A stretch of 47,661 nucleotides of DNA from Streptomyces hygroscopicus (GCF_026168105.1 NZ_LBMW01000055.1:1-47661); one strand, 5' to 3'; positions 8,163 through 15,677 are shown, numbered from the stretch's first letter. Notes: generated from the sequence alone by a model not told the origin. Program-made: numbers and translations.

Positions 8163-8862
8163 TTGTTCGTCAACCCTCCTCCTGTAGACACCTCTGGTGA
8201 GGCAACGCCGGCCTCCACGTCCGACTGTGGGGATGACGGTGGCACCGTCCGACGGGTCTGACCCTCCATCTGACCGGCGCATGCCGTCCTGTTGATGACT
8301 TGTCGGCCGCTGCGGGCGGTGCCGACCTGCGCGCGACCGGCCGGGCGTGTGTGACCTCATAGGAGCCCGGCCAAAGGCCCATCACGGTCTTGTCCTCCCG
8401 CCCGACCGGCGGCGCGTGCCATCCCCCATACGTCGCGCGGAAGGACAGCGTCATCAGCATGGCAGAGGAGACAGCCGTGGTCGGCGGTGTCGACACTCAT
8501 ACCGCGACGATGAGGGAGGGCGCACGACTGGCGAGGTTCGTCCCCGCCGAACTACTTCGGCCATGCACTTCAGTCACCGGGCATGCGGGCGCGCATAGGC
8601 GGAGTCTTCGCCTGTCCGCGCCCGCAGGAGCCTGTCGAGCACGGCCACCGAGGAGCGCCGGTGCACCGCTCGGCGGGCGTCGAGCGATGCACCCCGCTGG
8701 TGGAGTGAAGGGGACCCACGTCGGTGCCGCGGGCGCCCACCAGTGCAGTCCGCCACAAGCGGCTGGGGCTCCGGCCGCGTGAGGAGCATGAAGAGCACCT
8801 TCCGGCCGCAGGGGTGCGAGGTTGGCGTGGGCGCTGGTTGGGCCCTCGAGACGCCCCCCGGC
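8163..8862. other. 700-nt stretch without intact gene
   Basis: It holds only the short IS110 N-terminal remnant at 8459-8521. The rest, including open frames on both strands downstream of 8520, resembles nothing I recognise. Confidence 0.45.
8459..8521 (+). pseudogene. IS110-family transposase N-terminal remnant
   Basis: ATG 8459 begins MAEETAVVGGVDTHT, the characteristic start of IS110/IS116-type transposases, where the Asp of GVDTHT is the first catalytic residue. Similarity ends after about 20 residues. It is a distinct lineage from the 6376 copy. Confidence 0.6.
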
Positions 8863-10608
8863 TCATAGACCGTGTTCGTCCATCAGGCGCATCAGGTTCC
8901 GCTTGCGTTTCTGGGCAGTGCGCAGGGCCGTGACGTACATGGCGAACTCGTCCGGCGTGTCCAGGCGGCGGTGGCAGTCTCGGATGCTCAGCAGCAGGCT
9001 GACGAGCTGCTCGTAGACCGGGTTGCCGGTCTGCTTGGTCAGTGGCTCGGCCAGGCGCAGGTAGGCGCCGAGCGCGTCGGCGGGACGGGTGACCCGTGCC
9101 TGGTCGGCGAGGGTGAGCCACTGTCGGTCGTGAGCTCCGGTTTGGGTGGCGGCCTGCCAGGCGGTGTCGATGTCCTTGTCGTCGAGCAGGGCGTCGACCA
9201 GGACCGGGCCGCCGTACCGGCCCACTTGCCGCCGCCTCGCGTCGGCGCGCAGCAGGTCCAGCGCCCCCTCGCGCTCGACCGGCCGGCAGTCGGCGGCCTG
9301 CGCGGCGGCCCGCAGCTGCTGGTACGTAAGCAGTGAGTGGCGGGCACCGAAGTGGTCGCGGCGAACGGTGAGGGCATCCGACAGCCGGTCCGCCCGCGTG
9401 TAGCGGTCGCAGAGATAGTCGACGAGGGCGGTGTCGACGGCGGCGGGGTCCCGGGTTTCCCGGATGCCGCGTTCTGCCCAGCGTAGGGCCTCATCGGAGC
9501 GCCGGGCGGTGTCCAGCTCGCGGGCGATGACCAGGTGCGTGTGACCGTTCGGTGAGAGGTCGGCCGCGTGCACGGCGATCACCGTGTCGACATCGCCTCC
9601 TGCCTTGGCCAGACGCTCCATCAGGTACTTCTCCGCCCAGCCGCGACGGTTGCCCCGCCACGCCTCGACCGCCGACTTCCGCAGGACGGCCATTCCCTCT
9701 TCGCCGAGGACTTCCTCGTAATCGAGCGGATCGATGTCGGTCGGGCCTCCGTCGAAGTCGCCCAGCGCATGGCCGACCAGCCAGCGCGCGAGCGCCTCGG
9801 GGCCGGGGCGTGCCGCACGGCACGCGTCGAGGTGGGCATCGGCGAGGTCTGCACCGATCTGCCCGAGCCGGCCGTCCGAATCGTCGACGCTCTGCACCGC
9901 CTCGGCCAGCAGCCGCATCGTCTCCCGCGCCAGGGTGATCGCGTCGGCGGCCCGGCCCGAGCCGGTCAGCGCGCCGATCGCGGACACCGCCTGCCCGGCT
10001 TGGTCGGCGTAGGCGCGGGCATCGGCGTACTCGACGTACCCGTACTGCGCGAAGGGGCCGATGTCGAGTAGCTCGCGGATGCGGGACCGGACCGCGGCAA
10101 GGTCCCCACGGGCGCTCGTGGCCCGCAGTTCCAGGCGCCTCCGTAACTGCCGGTCGTCGTCGATCTGTTCACGCAGCAGAGCGAGCAACTCGTCCTTGGA
10201 CAGGGCGGACAGCCACCCGTCGAGGTCCCGCGCGCGCTCCCGGGCCGCCTTCCGCTGCCGCGGCAGGCTCTCCCGCTGGGCGAGCACCGCCAGGCCGAGG
10301 GCGACCAGGTGCTTGCAGAAATTGCCCTCCAGGCCGTATGGGCAGTCGCACTCGCCGACCAGGCCACCGGGCCCGTCCAGGGTCAGCTCCACCTCATACC
10401 GTTCCGTGCCGTGGACGCTCGCGGTGACCCAGCCGTCACCGACCTCGACCCCCGACACCGCGTCGAGGTACCCGAGGCCACGTTCGAAGGAACGAGCACC
10501 GGCCAGCGTCTTGAGGTTCGCCTCGGTGAGGCCGCGCGTGATTTTTTTCCGCCCTGCCGTGGCTGCGCAGTTGATGCTCCGCCAGCCTAGGGGGAGCCGT
10601 GGTTGCAA
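8863..10608 (-). CDS. SWIM zinc-finger protein
   Basis: The product is about 580 residues and soluble. The SWIM motif C-D-C-P-x7-C-K-H (CDCPYGLEGNFCKHLVAL) lies near residue 80-95, preceded by ARSFERGLGYLDAVSGVEV, typical of the family. The remaining 480 residues are helical and TPR-like (many LDTARR/DEALRWAERGI-type segments), as in long bacterial SWIM proteins of unknown role, often thought to bind DNA or protein. The start is uncertain: no ATG or GTG precedes the conserved region in frame until far upstream. TTG 10608 is the nearest ordinary start, and GTG 10791 is possible but lacks a ribosome-binding site. A run of seven A at 10542-10548 lies just at the start of the conserved region. 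Confidence 0.75.
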   Translation of the reverse strand: MQPRLPLGWRSINCAATAGRKKITRGLTEANLKTLAGARSFERGLGYLDAVSGVEVGDGWVTASVHGTERYEVELTLDGPGGLVGECDCPYGLEGNFCKHLVALGLAVLAQRESLPRQRKAARERARDLDGWLSALSKDELLALLREQIDDDRQLRRRLELRATSARGDLAAVRSRIRELLDIGPFAQYGYVEYADARAYADQAGQAVSAIGALTGSGRAADAITLARETMRLLAEAVQSVDDSDGRLGQIGADLADAHLDACRAARPGPEALARWLVGHALGDFDGGPTDIDPLDYEEVLGEEGMAVLRKSAVEAWRGNRRGWAEKYLMERLAKAGGDVDTVIAVHAADLSPNGHTHLVIARELDTARRSDEALRWAERGIRETRDPAAVDTALVDYLCDRYTRADRLSDALTVRRDHFGARHSLLTYQQLRAAAQAADCRPVEREGALDLLRADARRRQVGRYGGPVLVDALLDDKDIDTAWQAATQTGAHDRQWLTLADQARVTRPADALGAYLRLAEPLTKQTGNPVYEQLVSLLLSIRDCHRRLDTPDEFAMYVTALRTAQKRKRNLMRLMDEHGL

Positions 10609-11169
10609 GCGGCGGCTTCGGTGGCTTTGACCTTCAACTCGACCGGTGACGGGGGCGGTCGGCCGGTCACTCTTCCCTCCCCGGGTCTCGTGGCCTTCGC
10701 AGTCCTCGGCTGCCACCCCGAGGACGGACGGCGACTCACCCGAGGCTCCGGCTCTCGCAGCAAACCGGAGCGGCTGCTGGACTGTGACCACGAGTGGGCA
10801 CGGCTGAAGTGCTTATACACACCGATCCAACCACCGAGCTGCCGCTGGCCGGCGTCCGAGGAGCAGGAAGTCGTTCCTGCCCGAGTCACTCACAACGTCG
10901 TGCGGCAGTGCCGGTCGCTGATCGAAGCGCAGGGGCCGGAGGTCGCCCAGGCACGGCGCGGGCTCACCAGCTGCACGGCCGCCCCGGCAATGACGTCTCG
11001 ATCCCGCCGGTATGGGCCGGCCCTTCACCCCCTCGACGAGATCGGGGGTGCAGTGCTGCGGATCGGCCTCGGTTGTGGCCGGCCGCCACGGGCGCGGCTG
11101 ACAGGCCCGCAGCCCCAGTTCCCGTATGAGCCGGCGGAGCAGTACAGCTGAGGCAGACGCACTCCGTCG
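10609..11169. other. About 560-nt stretch without intact gene
   Basis: It contains the IS3-type fragment at 11029-11139 on the minus strand. The remaining sequence has open frames on both strands with no recognisable product. Confidence 0.45.
11029..11139 (-). pseudogene. IS3-family transposase (OrfB) fragment
   Basis: The minus strand reads LRRLIRELGLRACQPRPWRP then TTEADPQH and TPDLVEG. This matches the segment of IS3-type OrfB just before the rve integrase core (R-x-L-M-R-E-x-G-L ... C-Q-P-R-P-W-R). The core itself (DITYI and onward) is missing, so this is a relic. Confidence 0.55.
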
Positions 11170-11196
11170 TGTCACGTTTCCCTGCCTCGATCCGAC
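11170..11196 (+). promoter_or_regulatory. Candidate ECF41-type promoter upstream of the sigma-factor region
   Basis: TGTCACG (11170-11176), 16 nt, then CGAC (11193-11196). ECF41 promoters are described as TGTCACA in the -35 and CGTC in the -10 region. The same GTCAC-N16-CGAC layout occurs at 13246-13272 before the oxidoreductase gene. This suggests autoregulation; it is not demonstrated. Confidence 0.45.
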
Positions 11197-11253
11197 CTAG
11201 TGCCTGAGCCTGCCTGTACGCGAGGGGAGTCGAAATGACGAGGAGGACAGTCG

Positions 11254-11424
11254 ATGCCTGACATCTCGGAAGGCAACGTCGAGAACCGGGCCGCCGCCGG
11301 GAGGCGCCGCGCCCGCGTGGTCGACGAGCGTGCGCGGACCACGATCCTGCCGCCGCTACCGGCTCGGGTGCTCCACCGGCGGATGCGGGAGCCGAGGTAT
11401 GCCAACTCGCCGCATCTGTCGTGA
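11254..11424 (+). CDS. Small Arg-rich ORF with strong ribosome-binding site
   Basis: ATG 11254 is preceded by AGGAGGA with 6-nt spacing, one of the strongest ribosome-binding sites in the window. It encodes 56 residues (MPDISEGNVENRAAAGRRR...), basic in the middle, with no signal peptide and no known domain. It lies between the candidate ECF-type promoter (11170-11196) and the sigma-factor gene. An even shorter frame, ATG 11235 to TGA 11261, overlaps its start and also has a good GAGGGGAG. It may be a leader peptide, a small regulator or the remnant of a larger gene. Confidence 0.35.
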   Translation: MPDISEGNVENRAAAGRRRARVVDERARTTILPPLPARVLHRRMREPRYANSPHLS

Positions 11425-11444
11425 CAGCGTCGGCCGGTACGGCT

Positions 11445-11526
11445 GAGGCCGGGATGGGGGAGGCCGGGATGAGGGAGGCCGGGATGGGGGAGAGCGGATC
11501 GGGGAGAGCGGATCGGGGAGAGCGGG
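11445..11526. repeat. Tandem 15-bp and 14-bp repeats abutting the sigma-factor start
   Basis: Three 15-bp units of the form GAGGCCGGGATGRGG are followed by two and a half 14-bp units GAGAGCGGATCGGG, directly against ATG 11527. The last partial unit supplies the Shine-Dalgarno sequence (GGGGAGAGCGGG). Each 15-bp unit also contains an ATG preceded by a purine-rich stretch, but these are not in frame with the sigma factor. Confidence 0.8.
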
Positions 11527-12408
11527 ATGAAGATGGACGACAAGGTCTGGTTCGCCGAGCAGTTCGAGTTGCACCGGCCGCGGTTGCGGGCGGTGGCGTA
11601 CCGGATGCTCGGCACGCTCACCGACGCCGACGACGCCCTCCAGGAGGCATGGATCCGGACGACCCGCTCCGATGCCGGCGCCATCGAGAGCATTGACGGC
11701 TGGCTGGTCACGTTGGTCGGCCGGGTCTGCATCGACATGCTGCGTACCAGGAGGTCGCGACGCGAGCAGTTCACCGGCAGCTGGCTTCCCGAGCCGGTCG
11801 TCAGCACCGACGAGACGGTTGACCCGGAGCAGGCGAGTCTGCTGGCCGACTCGGTCGGGCTGGCCCTGCTCGTCGTCCTGGAAAGCCTTGAGCCCGCCGA
11901 ACGGCTCGCGTTCGTGCTCCACGACATGTTCGGCGTCCCGTTCGACGAGATCGCCCCGATCGTGGACCGTACTCCGGTGGCGGCGCGCCAACTCGCCAGC
12001 CGCGCGAGGCGGCGGCTGCGCGGGACCGCGACCGTGCCCGACGCCGACCTGCGCACCCAGCGCCGGGTCGTGGACGCGTTCCTCGCCGCGTCCCGGGCCG
12101 GCGACTTCGAGGCACTCCTCGCCCTGCTCGACCCCGACGTGGTCTTCCGCGTCGACACCGGATCACGCACCTGGCTCGCGCCGGCGCTGCTGACCGGCGC
12201 CGCCGACGTCGCCGCCCACGCCGCGACGCACGGTCCTCGGTTCGCCACGCTGTGCCAGCCGGCCCTGGTCAACGGCGCCGCCGGAATCATCGCCAGGACC
12301 CGATCGGGCGTGGTCGCGGTAGTCGGCATGACCGTCATCTCCGATCGCATCGCCGAGATCGATCTGGTCCTGGACGCAGCCAAGCTCTCCAGCCTGACGA
12401 TCCGCTGA
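11527..12408 (+). CDS. sigJ: ECF41-like (SigJ-type) RNA polymerase sigma factor with C-terminal SnoaL-like domain
   Basis: The product is 293 residues. Sigma region 2 spans about 12-80 (RAVAYRMLGTLTDADDALQE) and region 4 about 108-165 (LEPAERLAFVLHDMFGVPFD, helix-turn-helix around TPVAARQLASRARRRL). The linker carries WLPEP (86-90), a hallmark of ECF41. The C-terminal domain (about 178-290) is SnoaL/NTF2-like and in ECF41 members modulates sigma activity in place of an anti-sigma factor. The DGGG motif usually found there appears as D210-T-G-S here. The oxidoreductase and DoxX-like protein downstream fit the usual ECF41 neighbourhood. ATG 11527 is supported by GGGGAGAGCGGG. Confidence 0.85.
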   Translation: MKMDDKVWFAEQFELHRPRLRAVAYRMLGTLTDADDALQEAWIRTTRSDAGAIESIDGWLVTLVGRVCIDMLRTRRSRREQFTGSWLPEPVVSTDETVDPEQASLLADSVGLALLVVLESLEPAERLAFVLHDMFGVPFDEIAPIVDRTPVAARQLASRARRRLRGTATVPDADLRTQRRVVDAFLAASRAGDFEALLALLDPDVVFRVDTGSRTWLAPALLTGAADVAAHAATHGPRFATLCQPALVNGAAGIIARTRSGVVAVVGMTVISDRIAEIDLVLDAAKLSSLTIR

Positions 12409-12459
12409 TGAGAACCACCGGCAGCGTCCCTGAGCGGTGGTGCGGGCGGGCGACCCGCC

Positions 12460-13180
12460 GTGACGAAGCTCTGGTACAAGCTTGAGGAACTGGACGACGG
12501 CGTCGTCCCGATCGGCGAACCGAATGTCGCTGCGCTGCTCGGGGCGAGATTCTTGAGGCTACGCGGAGCGGACCGCGACGTCGTCGTCGACGCGGGCCTG
12601 GGCGTGGCCGGACTGCGACAGCACGTTCCGCAACCGTTCGAGAGAGAACCGCGCGTCGTACTCACCTACGCCCACCTGGAAGACATCGGCGGGGCCTGCG
12701 AGTTCGCCGACGGCGCGGCCCACCCGACCGCCGCCGCCGTCCTCGATGCGGGAGCCCGGGCAAGCCTCTACGGACCCGAACTCCACGAGCGGCTCGGGCC
12801 TCGATCCTGCGAGCGGGCCCATCCCCGGGCTGCCGCTCAACACCCTGCCCGAGCCCGGGTTCGACCCGCGGACCTACCGGATCGAACCGATGGCGACGAC
12901 CCGCCAACTGCAGGACGGGGACACCACCGATCTGGGCAACCGCACGCTGACGGTCTGTCATCTGCATCGCCCTCCTCGAGGAGCGCACCAGGGCGCCGCA
13001 CACCGGCGACGTGATCTACGACGGCCGGCCCATCGACGACCTTCCTGACTCGGACCTGCGCGCCTACCGGCGAAGCTGGAGCGGCTCGCCCGGCTGGACG
13101 TGTCCGTCGTCCACCCGGCCGCGGGTGCAGCTTCGGCCCCGAGCGCCTACGGCGACTGACGGGCGCCCATCTGCAGGCGC
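12460..13180 (+). pseudogene. Metallo-beta-lactamase-fold hydrolase, multiply frameshifted
   Basis: From 12460 one frame reads RDVVVDAGLGVAGLRQHVPQ, VVLTYAHLEDIGG and ASLYGPELHERLG. The next frame (about 12790-12960) reads PGFDPRTYRIEP and LQDGDTTDLGNRTLTVCHL. A third (about 12970-13070) reads ALLEERTRAPHTGDVIYDG and DDLPDSDLRAYRR, and a fourth continues RLARLDVSVVHP. Together they follow an MBL-fold hydrolase from end to end. The metal-binding HxHxDH is degraded to YAHLED and the HTPG block is lost, so even a corrected frame would be inactive. Confidence 0.7.
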
Positions 13181-13245
13181 GGCCGCGGCGGCCCCTGTGC
13201 CTCAGCCGGATCGAGCCGGGCGGCCGTAGCCGCCGCGCCCTGCAC

Positions 13246-13272
13246 GGTCACATCGACGGCGGCTGATCCGAC
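13246..13272 (+). promoter_or_regulatory. Candidate ECF41-type promoter upstream of the oxidoreductase gene
   Basis: GGTCACA (13246-13252), 16 nt, then CGAC (13269-13272), about 41 nt before the start codon at 13314. Layout and the GATCCGAC at its end match the site at 11170-11196. Confidence 0.45.
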
Positions 13273-13313
13273 TTCACCTCGGAACCATCGCCCAACGGGA
13301 CAGAGGTACCCGA

Positions 13314-14015
13314 ATGAAGCTCATCCTCTTCGGTGCGAACGGCAAAGCCGGCCGCCGACTCACCCGCCAAGCCCTGGAAGCCGGGCACCGGGTGACCGCG
13401 GTCACCCGTCACCCCGACGTCTTCCCGCTCGCCCACGAACATCTCGACGTGGTCAAGGCCGACGTCTACGTCGAGGACGACGTCGTGAAGGCCGTCCACG
13501 GTGCCGACGCAGTGCTCTCGATGCTCGGCGTGCCCTTCAGCCGGGACCCGATCAGCATCTACAGCGCAGGCGTCGCGAACATCGTCGCCGCGATGCGCCG
13601 ACACGGTGTCACCCGAATCGTCACAGTCAGCTCCAGCGCCCTCGACCCACGTCCACACGCGGACGGCGGCATCGTGCTCAACCGGGTGCTGCAGCCGCTG
13701 ATCACCCGGACGATCGGCAAGACGACCTACGCCGACATGACCGCGATGGAGACGCTCCTCGCGGACAGCGACCTCGACTGGACGGTCCTGCGACCCTCCG
13801 GACTCTTCGACGCGAAGACGGTGAGCGACTACCGCCTCCAGGAGGACCACGCGGACGGCATCTTCACCAGCCGAGCCGACCTCGCCGCCTGCCTCCTGGC
13901 GCAGGCCGGGGACCGGCGGTGGAGCGGCAGGCGAGTAGCCGTGACCACCACCGCGGGCGCCCCGACCCTGTGGCAGCTCATACGGCGCGAGGCCCTCGGC
14001 AAGAGCCCGGAATGA
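13314..14015 (+). CDS. NAD(P)-binding oxidoreductase (atypical SDR, SDR_a5-like)
   Basis: The product is 233 residues. The Rossmann nucleotide-binding motif GANGKAGRRL is at residues 7-16, and the fold continues with VTAVTRHPD, ADVYVEDDVVKAVHGADAVL, the SSS(A) segment and VLRPSGLFD. The Tyr-x-x-x-Lys catalytic pair of classical SDRs is not evident, as in the NmrA-like/atypical SDR group. Proteins of this kind are the oxidoreductase/epimerase partners usually encoded beside ECF41 sigma factors, and the promoter-like site at 13246-13272 fits control by that sigma factor. ATG 13314 is preceded by AGAGG. The DoxX-like gene follows 33 nt downstream. Confidence 0.85.
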   Translation: MKLILFGANGKAGRRLTRQALEAGHRVTAVTRHPDVFPLAHEHLDVVKADVYVEDDVVKAVHGADAVLSMLGVPFSRDPISIYSAGVANIVAAMRRHGVTRIVTVSSSALDPRPHADGGIVLNRVLQPLITRTIGKTTYADMTAMETLLADSDLDWTVLRPSGLFDAKTVSDYRLQEDHADGIFTSRADLAACLLAQAGDRRWSGRRVAVTTTAGAPTLWQLIRREALGKSPE

Positions 14016-14048
14016 GTCGTCGACCCCCACGACCGGGAGGAGACCACC

Positions 14049-14591
14049 ATGTTCGACCTCACTTTGGGGACTGCGCAGGGCTTCCTCGCGCTGTTCTTCC
14101 TCGCCGCAGGCCTGCCCAAGGTGATCGGTCGGGGCATCGAACGCTGGGTCGGCTTCGACGACCTGCCGCGGGGCCTCACGATCGTCATAGGAGCCGCCGA
14201 GGTCGCTGCCGCCGTCGGCCTGGTCGGGCCTCGGCTGCTCGGCCACGGCCAGTGGACCACCCCGCTCGCGAGCATCGGCATCGCAGTGGTTTCGCTGATG
14301 GCCAGCGGTTTCCACATACGCAATGGCGAGTGGCTCGCCGCGCTCGAAACGGCGCTGTGGGCCTCGTTGGCAGCCTCGGTCGCCATCTCTCGCTGGGGAC
14401 TGCTGAGCACGGGGCCGTCGGTCTCGAAGAACGTCCTCGTCCCCGTCCTGCTCGTGCTCCTGCCCGGCATCGTCGTCAACCTGGTCGTCCTGACGCGGAC
14501 CACCGCCCCGTCGTCGAGCGGCTGTCCTGCGCCTTCACCGTGTCGGCGATGCGGATCACCCTCGAAACCGGCTGGTCGCGCACCGCGGTGA
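14049..14591 (+). CDS. DoxX-like membrane protein
   Basis: The product is 180 residues with four hydrophobic segments (about 5-25, 45-65, 72-92, 100-155 in two parts) and the typical start LGTAQGFLALFFLAAGLPKV. DoxX-like proteins are small four-helix membrane proteins linked to redox stress and quinone metabolism. ATG 14049 follows GGGAGGAG. It forms an operon with the oxidoreductase. The last 25 residues (SSSGCPAPSPCRRC...) read like out-of-frame sequence and start where an MFS-like remnant is legible in another frame, so the C-terminus was probably replaced by a recombination junction near 14510. Confidence 0.75.
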   Translation: MFDLTLGTAQGFLALFFLAAGLPKVIGRGIERWVGFDDLPRGLTIVIGAAEVAAAVGLVGPRLLGHGQWTTPLASIGIAVVSLMASGFHIRNGEWLAALETALWASLAASVAISRWGLLSTGPSVSKNVLVPVLLVLLPGIVVNLVVLTRTTAPSSSGCPAPSPCRRCGSPSKPAGRAPR

Positions 14592-14625
14592 CGACGGCGT
14601 TCTCGGTCGGCAGCCTGCTCGGCAC
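14519..14625 (+). pseudogene. Possible MFS transporter fragment
   Basis: In the frame different from the DoxX-like gene the sequence reads LSCAFTVSAMRITLETGWSR followed by TAVTTAFSVGSLLG. That resembles the loop and second helix of major-facilitator transporters (x-x-G-W-S-R-T-x-x-x-x-A-F-S-x-x). No other part is visible. It overlaps the 3' end of the DoxX-like gene. Confidence 0.3.
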
Positions 14626-14780
14626 GGTCACGGAGACCGGTCAACTCCCCGTCCAGCGACAGCAGGTCGGAGACATGCCGCTCACGGCATGCCCTCCCCT
14701 GACATACGCGGAGACGGTGCGGTCTGGAACCTGGACGTTGCGCCAACGGTCAAGCCCTGGCCAGGGCGGACGCCGCCATG

Positions 14781-14817
14781 AGAGACCGGGACCCAGTCTC
14801 ACTGGGTCCCGCTCTCT
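14781..14817. terminator. Strong hairpin, probable bidirectional terminator
   Basis: GGGACCCAGT (14788-14797) and ACTGGGTCCC (14801-14810) pair perfectly around a 3-nt loop. AGAGA and TCTCT extend the stem beyond one mismatch. It lies between the converging DoxX-like gene (+) and PQQ-repeat gene (-). There is no long T-tract, as is common in Streptomyces terminators. Confidence 0.7.
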
Positions 14818-14918
14818 GTCGTTGTCGCGGACTGACGGGGAGGGAGCTGCGACAGCCGTCACTTTCAGGCCCGTCTGCACTGTCCAGCGGCGGCAGCCAC
14901 AGATTCCTTCTCCCTGTC

Positions 14919-15677
14919 TCACTCGACAGGCGCGATCTCCTGCTCCGGCTGCTGGGCCTCCGGCTGCTGCACCTCCGGCTGCTGCACCTCCGGCTGCTGC
15001 ACCTCCGGCTGCTGCACCTCCGGCTGCTGCGGCTGCTGCACTTCAGGCTGCTGCGGCTGCTGCACTTCAGGCTGCTGCGGTTGCACCAACTGCTGCGGCT
15101 GTTGGGGTTGCTGCGGCTGCACCAGCTGCTGCGGCTGTTGGGGTTGCTGCGGCTGCTGCGGCTGTTGCGGCTGTTGGGGTTGCTGCGGCTGCTGCGGCTG
15201 CTGGGGTTGCTGCGGCTGCTGCGGCTGCTGGGGTTGCTGCGGCTGCTGCGGCTGCTGGGGTTGCTGCGGCTGCTGGGGTTGCTGCGGCTGCTGGGGTTGC
15301 TGCGGTTGCTGCGGCTGCTGGGGTTGCTGCGGCTGCTGCGGCTGCTGGGGTTGCTGCGGCTGCTGCGGCTGCTGCGGCTGCTGCGGCTGCTGCGGCTGCT
15401 GCGGCTGCTGCGGCTGCTGCGGCTGCTGCGGCTGCTGCGGCAATTGTGGTAGCTGCGCGGGCACCAAAATTGGGACGAATACAATCTCGCCGTTCTTGAT
15501 CTGCTTCTTGTACGAGTACGTGTAGCAGACCTTCTTATGGTGCTGCCCTTTGCAAAAATACGAAGGGTAGCTGGTTGGCTGAGCGGCGGCGACTGGGGAC
15601 GCCGAGATTCCCAGGGCAGCCACACAGGAGGCGGTTGCCACTGCGACACCTATTCTCTGGAGAGCCCTTTTTTGCAT
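14919..15677 (-). CDS. Secreted PQQ-repeat protein
   Basis: The product is 252 residues. Residues 1-35 are a signal peptide (MQKRALQRIG..., hydrophobic core, ISASPVAAA cleavage region). A short folded part (about 36-80) has two Cys (YFCKGQ and KVCYTY), likely a disulfide, and many Tyr/Lys. From about residue 82 to the end nearly the whole chain is proline-glutamine repeat: more than 40 PQQ tripeptides, then LVQ and PEVQ variants, ending EIAPVE. ATG 15677 is preceded by GAGGTGAGGG. It has no LPXTG motif. A Gln/Pro-rich extended rod at the cell surface, possibly a target for cross-linking by secreted transglutaminase, is an inference. A LuxR-type regulator gene lies 140 nt upstream in the same direction. 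Confidence 0.75.
   Translation of the reverse strand: MQKRALQRIGVAVATASCVAALGISASPVAAAQPTSYPSYFCKGQHHKKVCYTYSYKKQIKNGEIVFVPILVPAQLPQLPQQPQQPQQPQQPQQPQQPQQPQQPQQPQQPQQPQQPQQPQQPQQPQQPQQPQQPQQPQQPQQPQQPQQPQQPQQPQQPQQPQQPQQPQQPQQPQQPQQPQQPQQLVQPQQPQQPQQLVQPQQPEVQQPQQPEVQQPQQPEVQQPEVQQPEVQQPEVQQPEAQQPEQEIAPVE
14947..15441. repeat. About 500 bp of GGCTGCTGC-type 9-bp repeats (coding, PQQ)
   Basis: The plus strand consists of 9-nt units (GGCTGCTGC with GGTTGCTGC, GGCTGTTGG and CACCTCC variants). They encode the PQQ tripeptides on the minus strand. Variant units are themselves arranged in larger repeats (for example the alternating GGCTGCTGG-GGTTGCTGC pairs at 15180-15360), which points to repeated duplication. 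Copy number is likely variable and assembly here may be unreliable. Confidence 0.9.

Noticed and set aside
8570..9121. Minus-strand frame overlapping the 3' end of the SWIM gene
   Set aside because: Arg/Pro-rich composition typical of a shadow, and it runs through the SWIM coding region in another frame.
11172..12665. 497-residue minus-strand frame across the sigma-factor gene
   Set aside because: Ser/Arg-rich shadow with no domain; the sigma factor on the plus strand is intact.
14947..15441. The 9-bp repeat array considered as a CRISPR array
   Set aside because: There are no unique spacers, and the units are contiguous and coding.
13919..15499. Plus-strand frames reading poly-Ala or LLRLL repeats across 14919-15450
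   Set aside because: These are other readings of the PQQ-coding DNA repeat. The minus-strand frame alone has a ribosome-binding site, a signal peptide and a non-repetitive domain.
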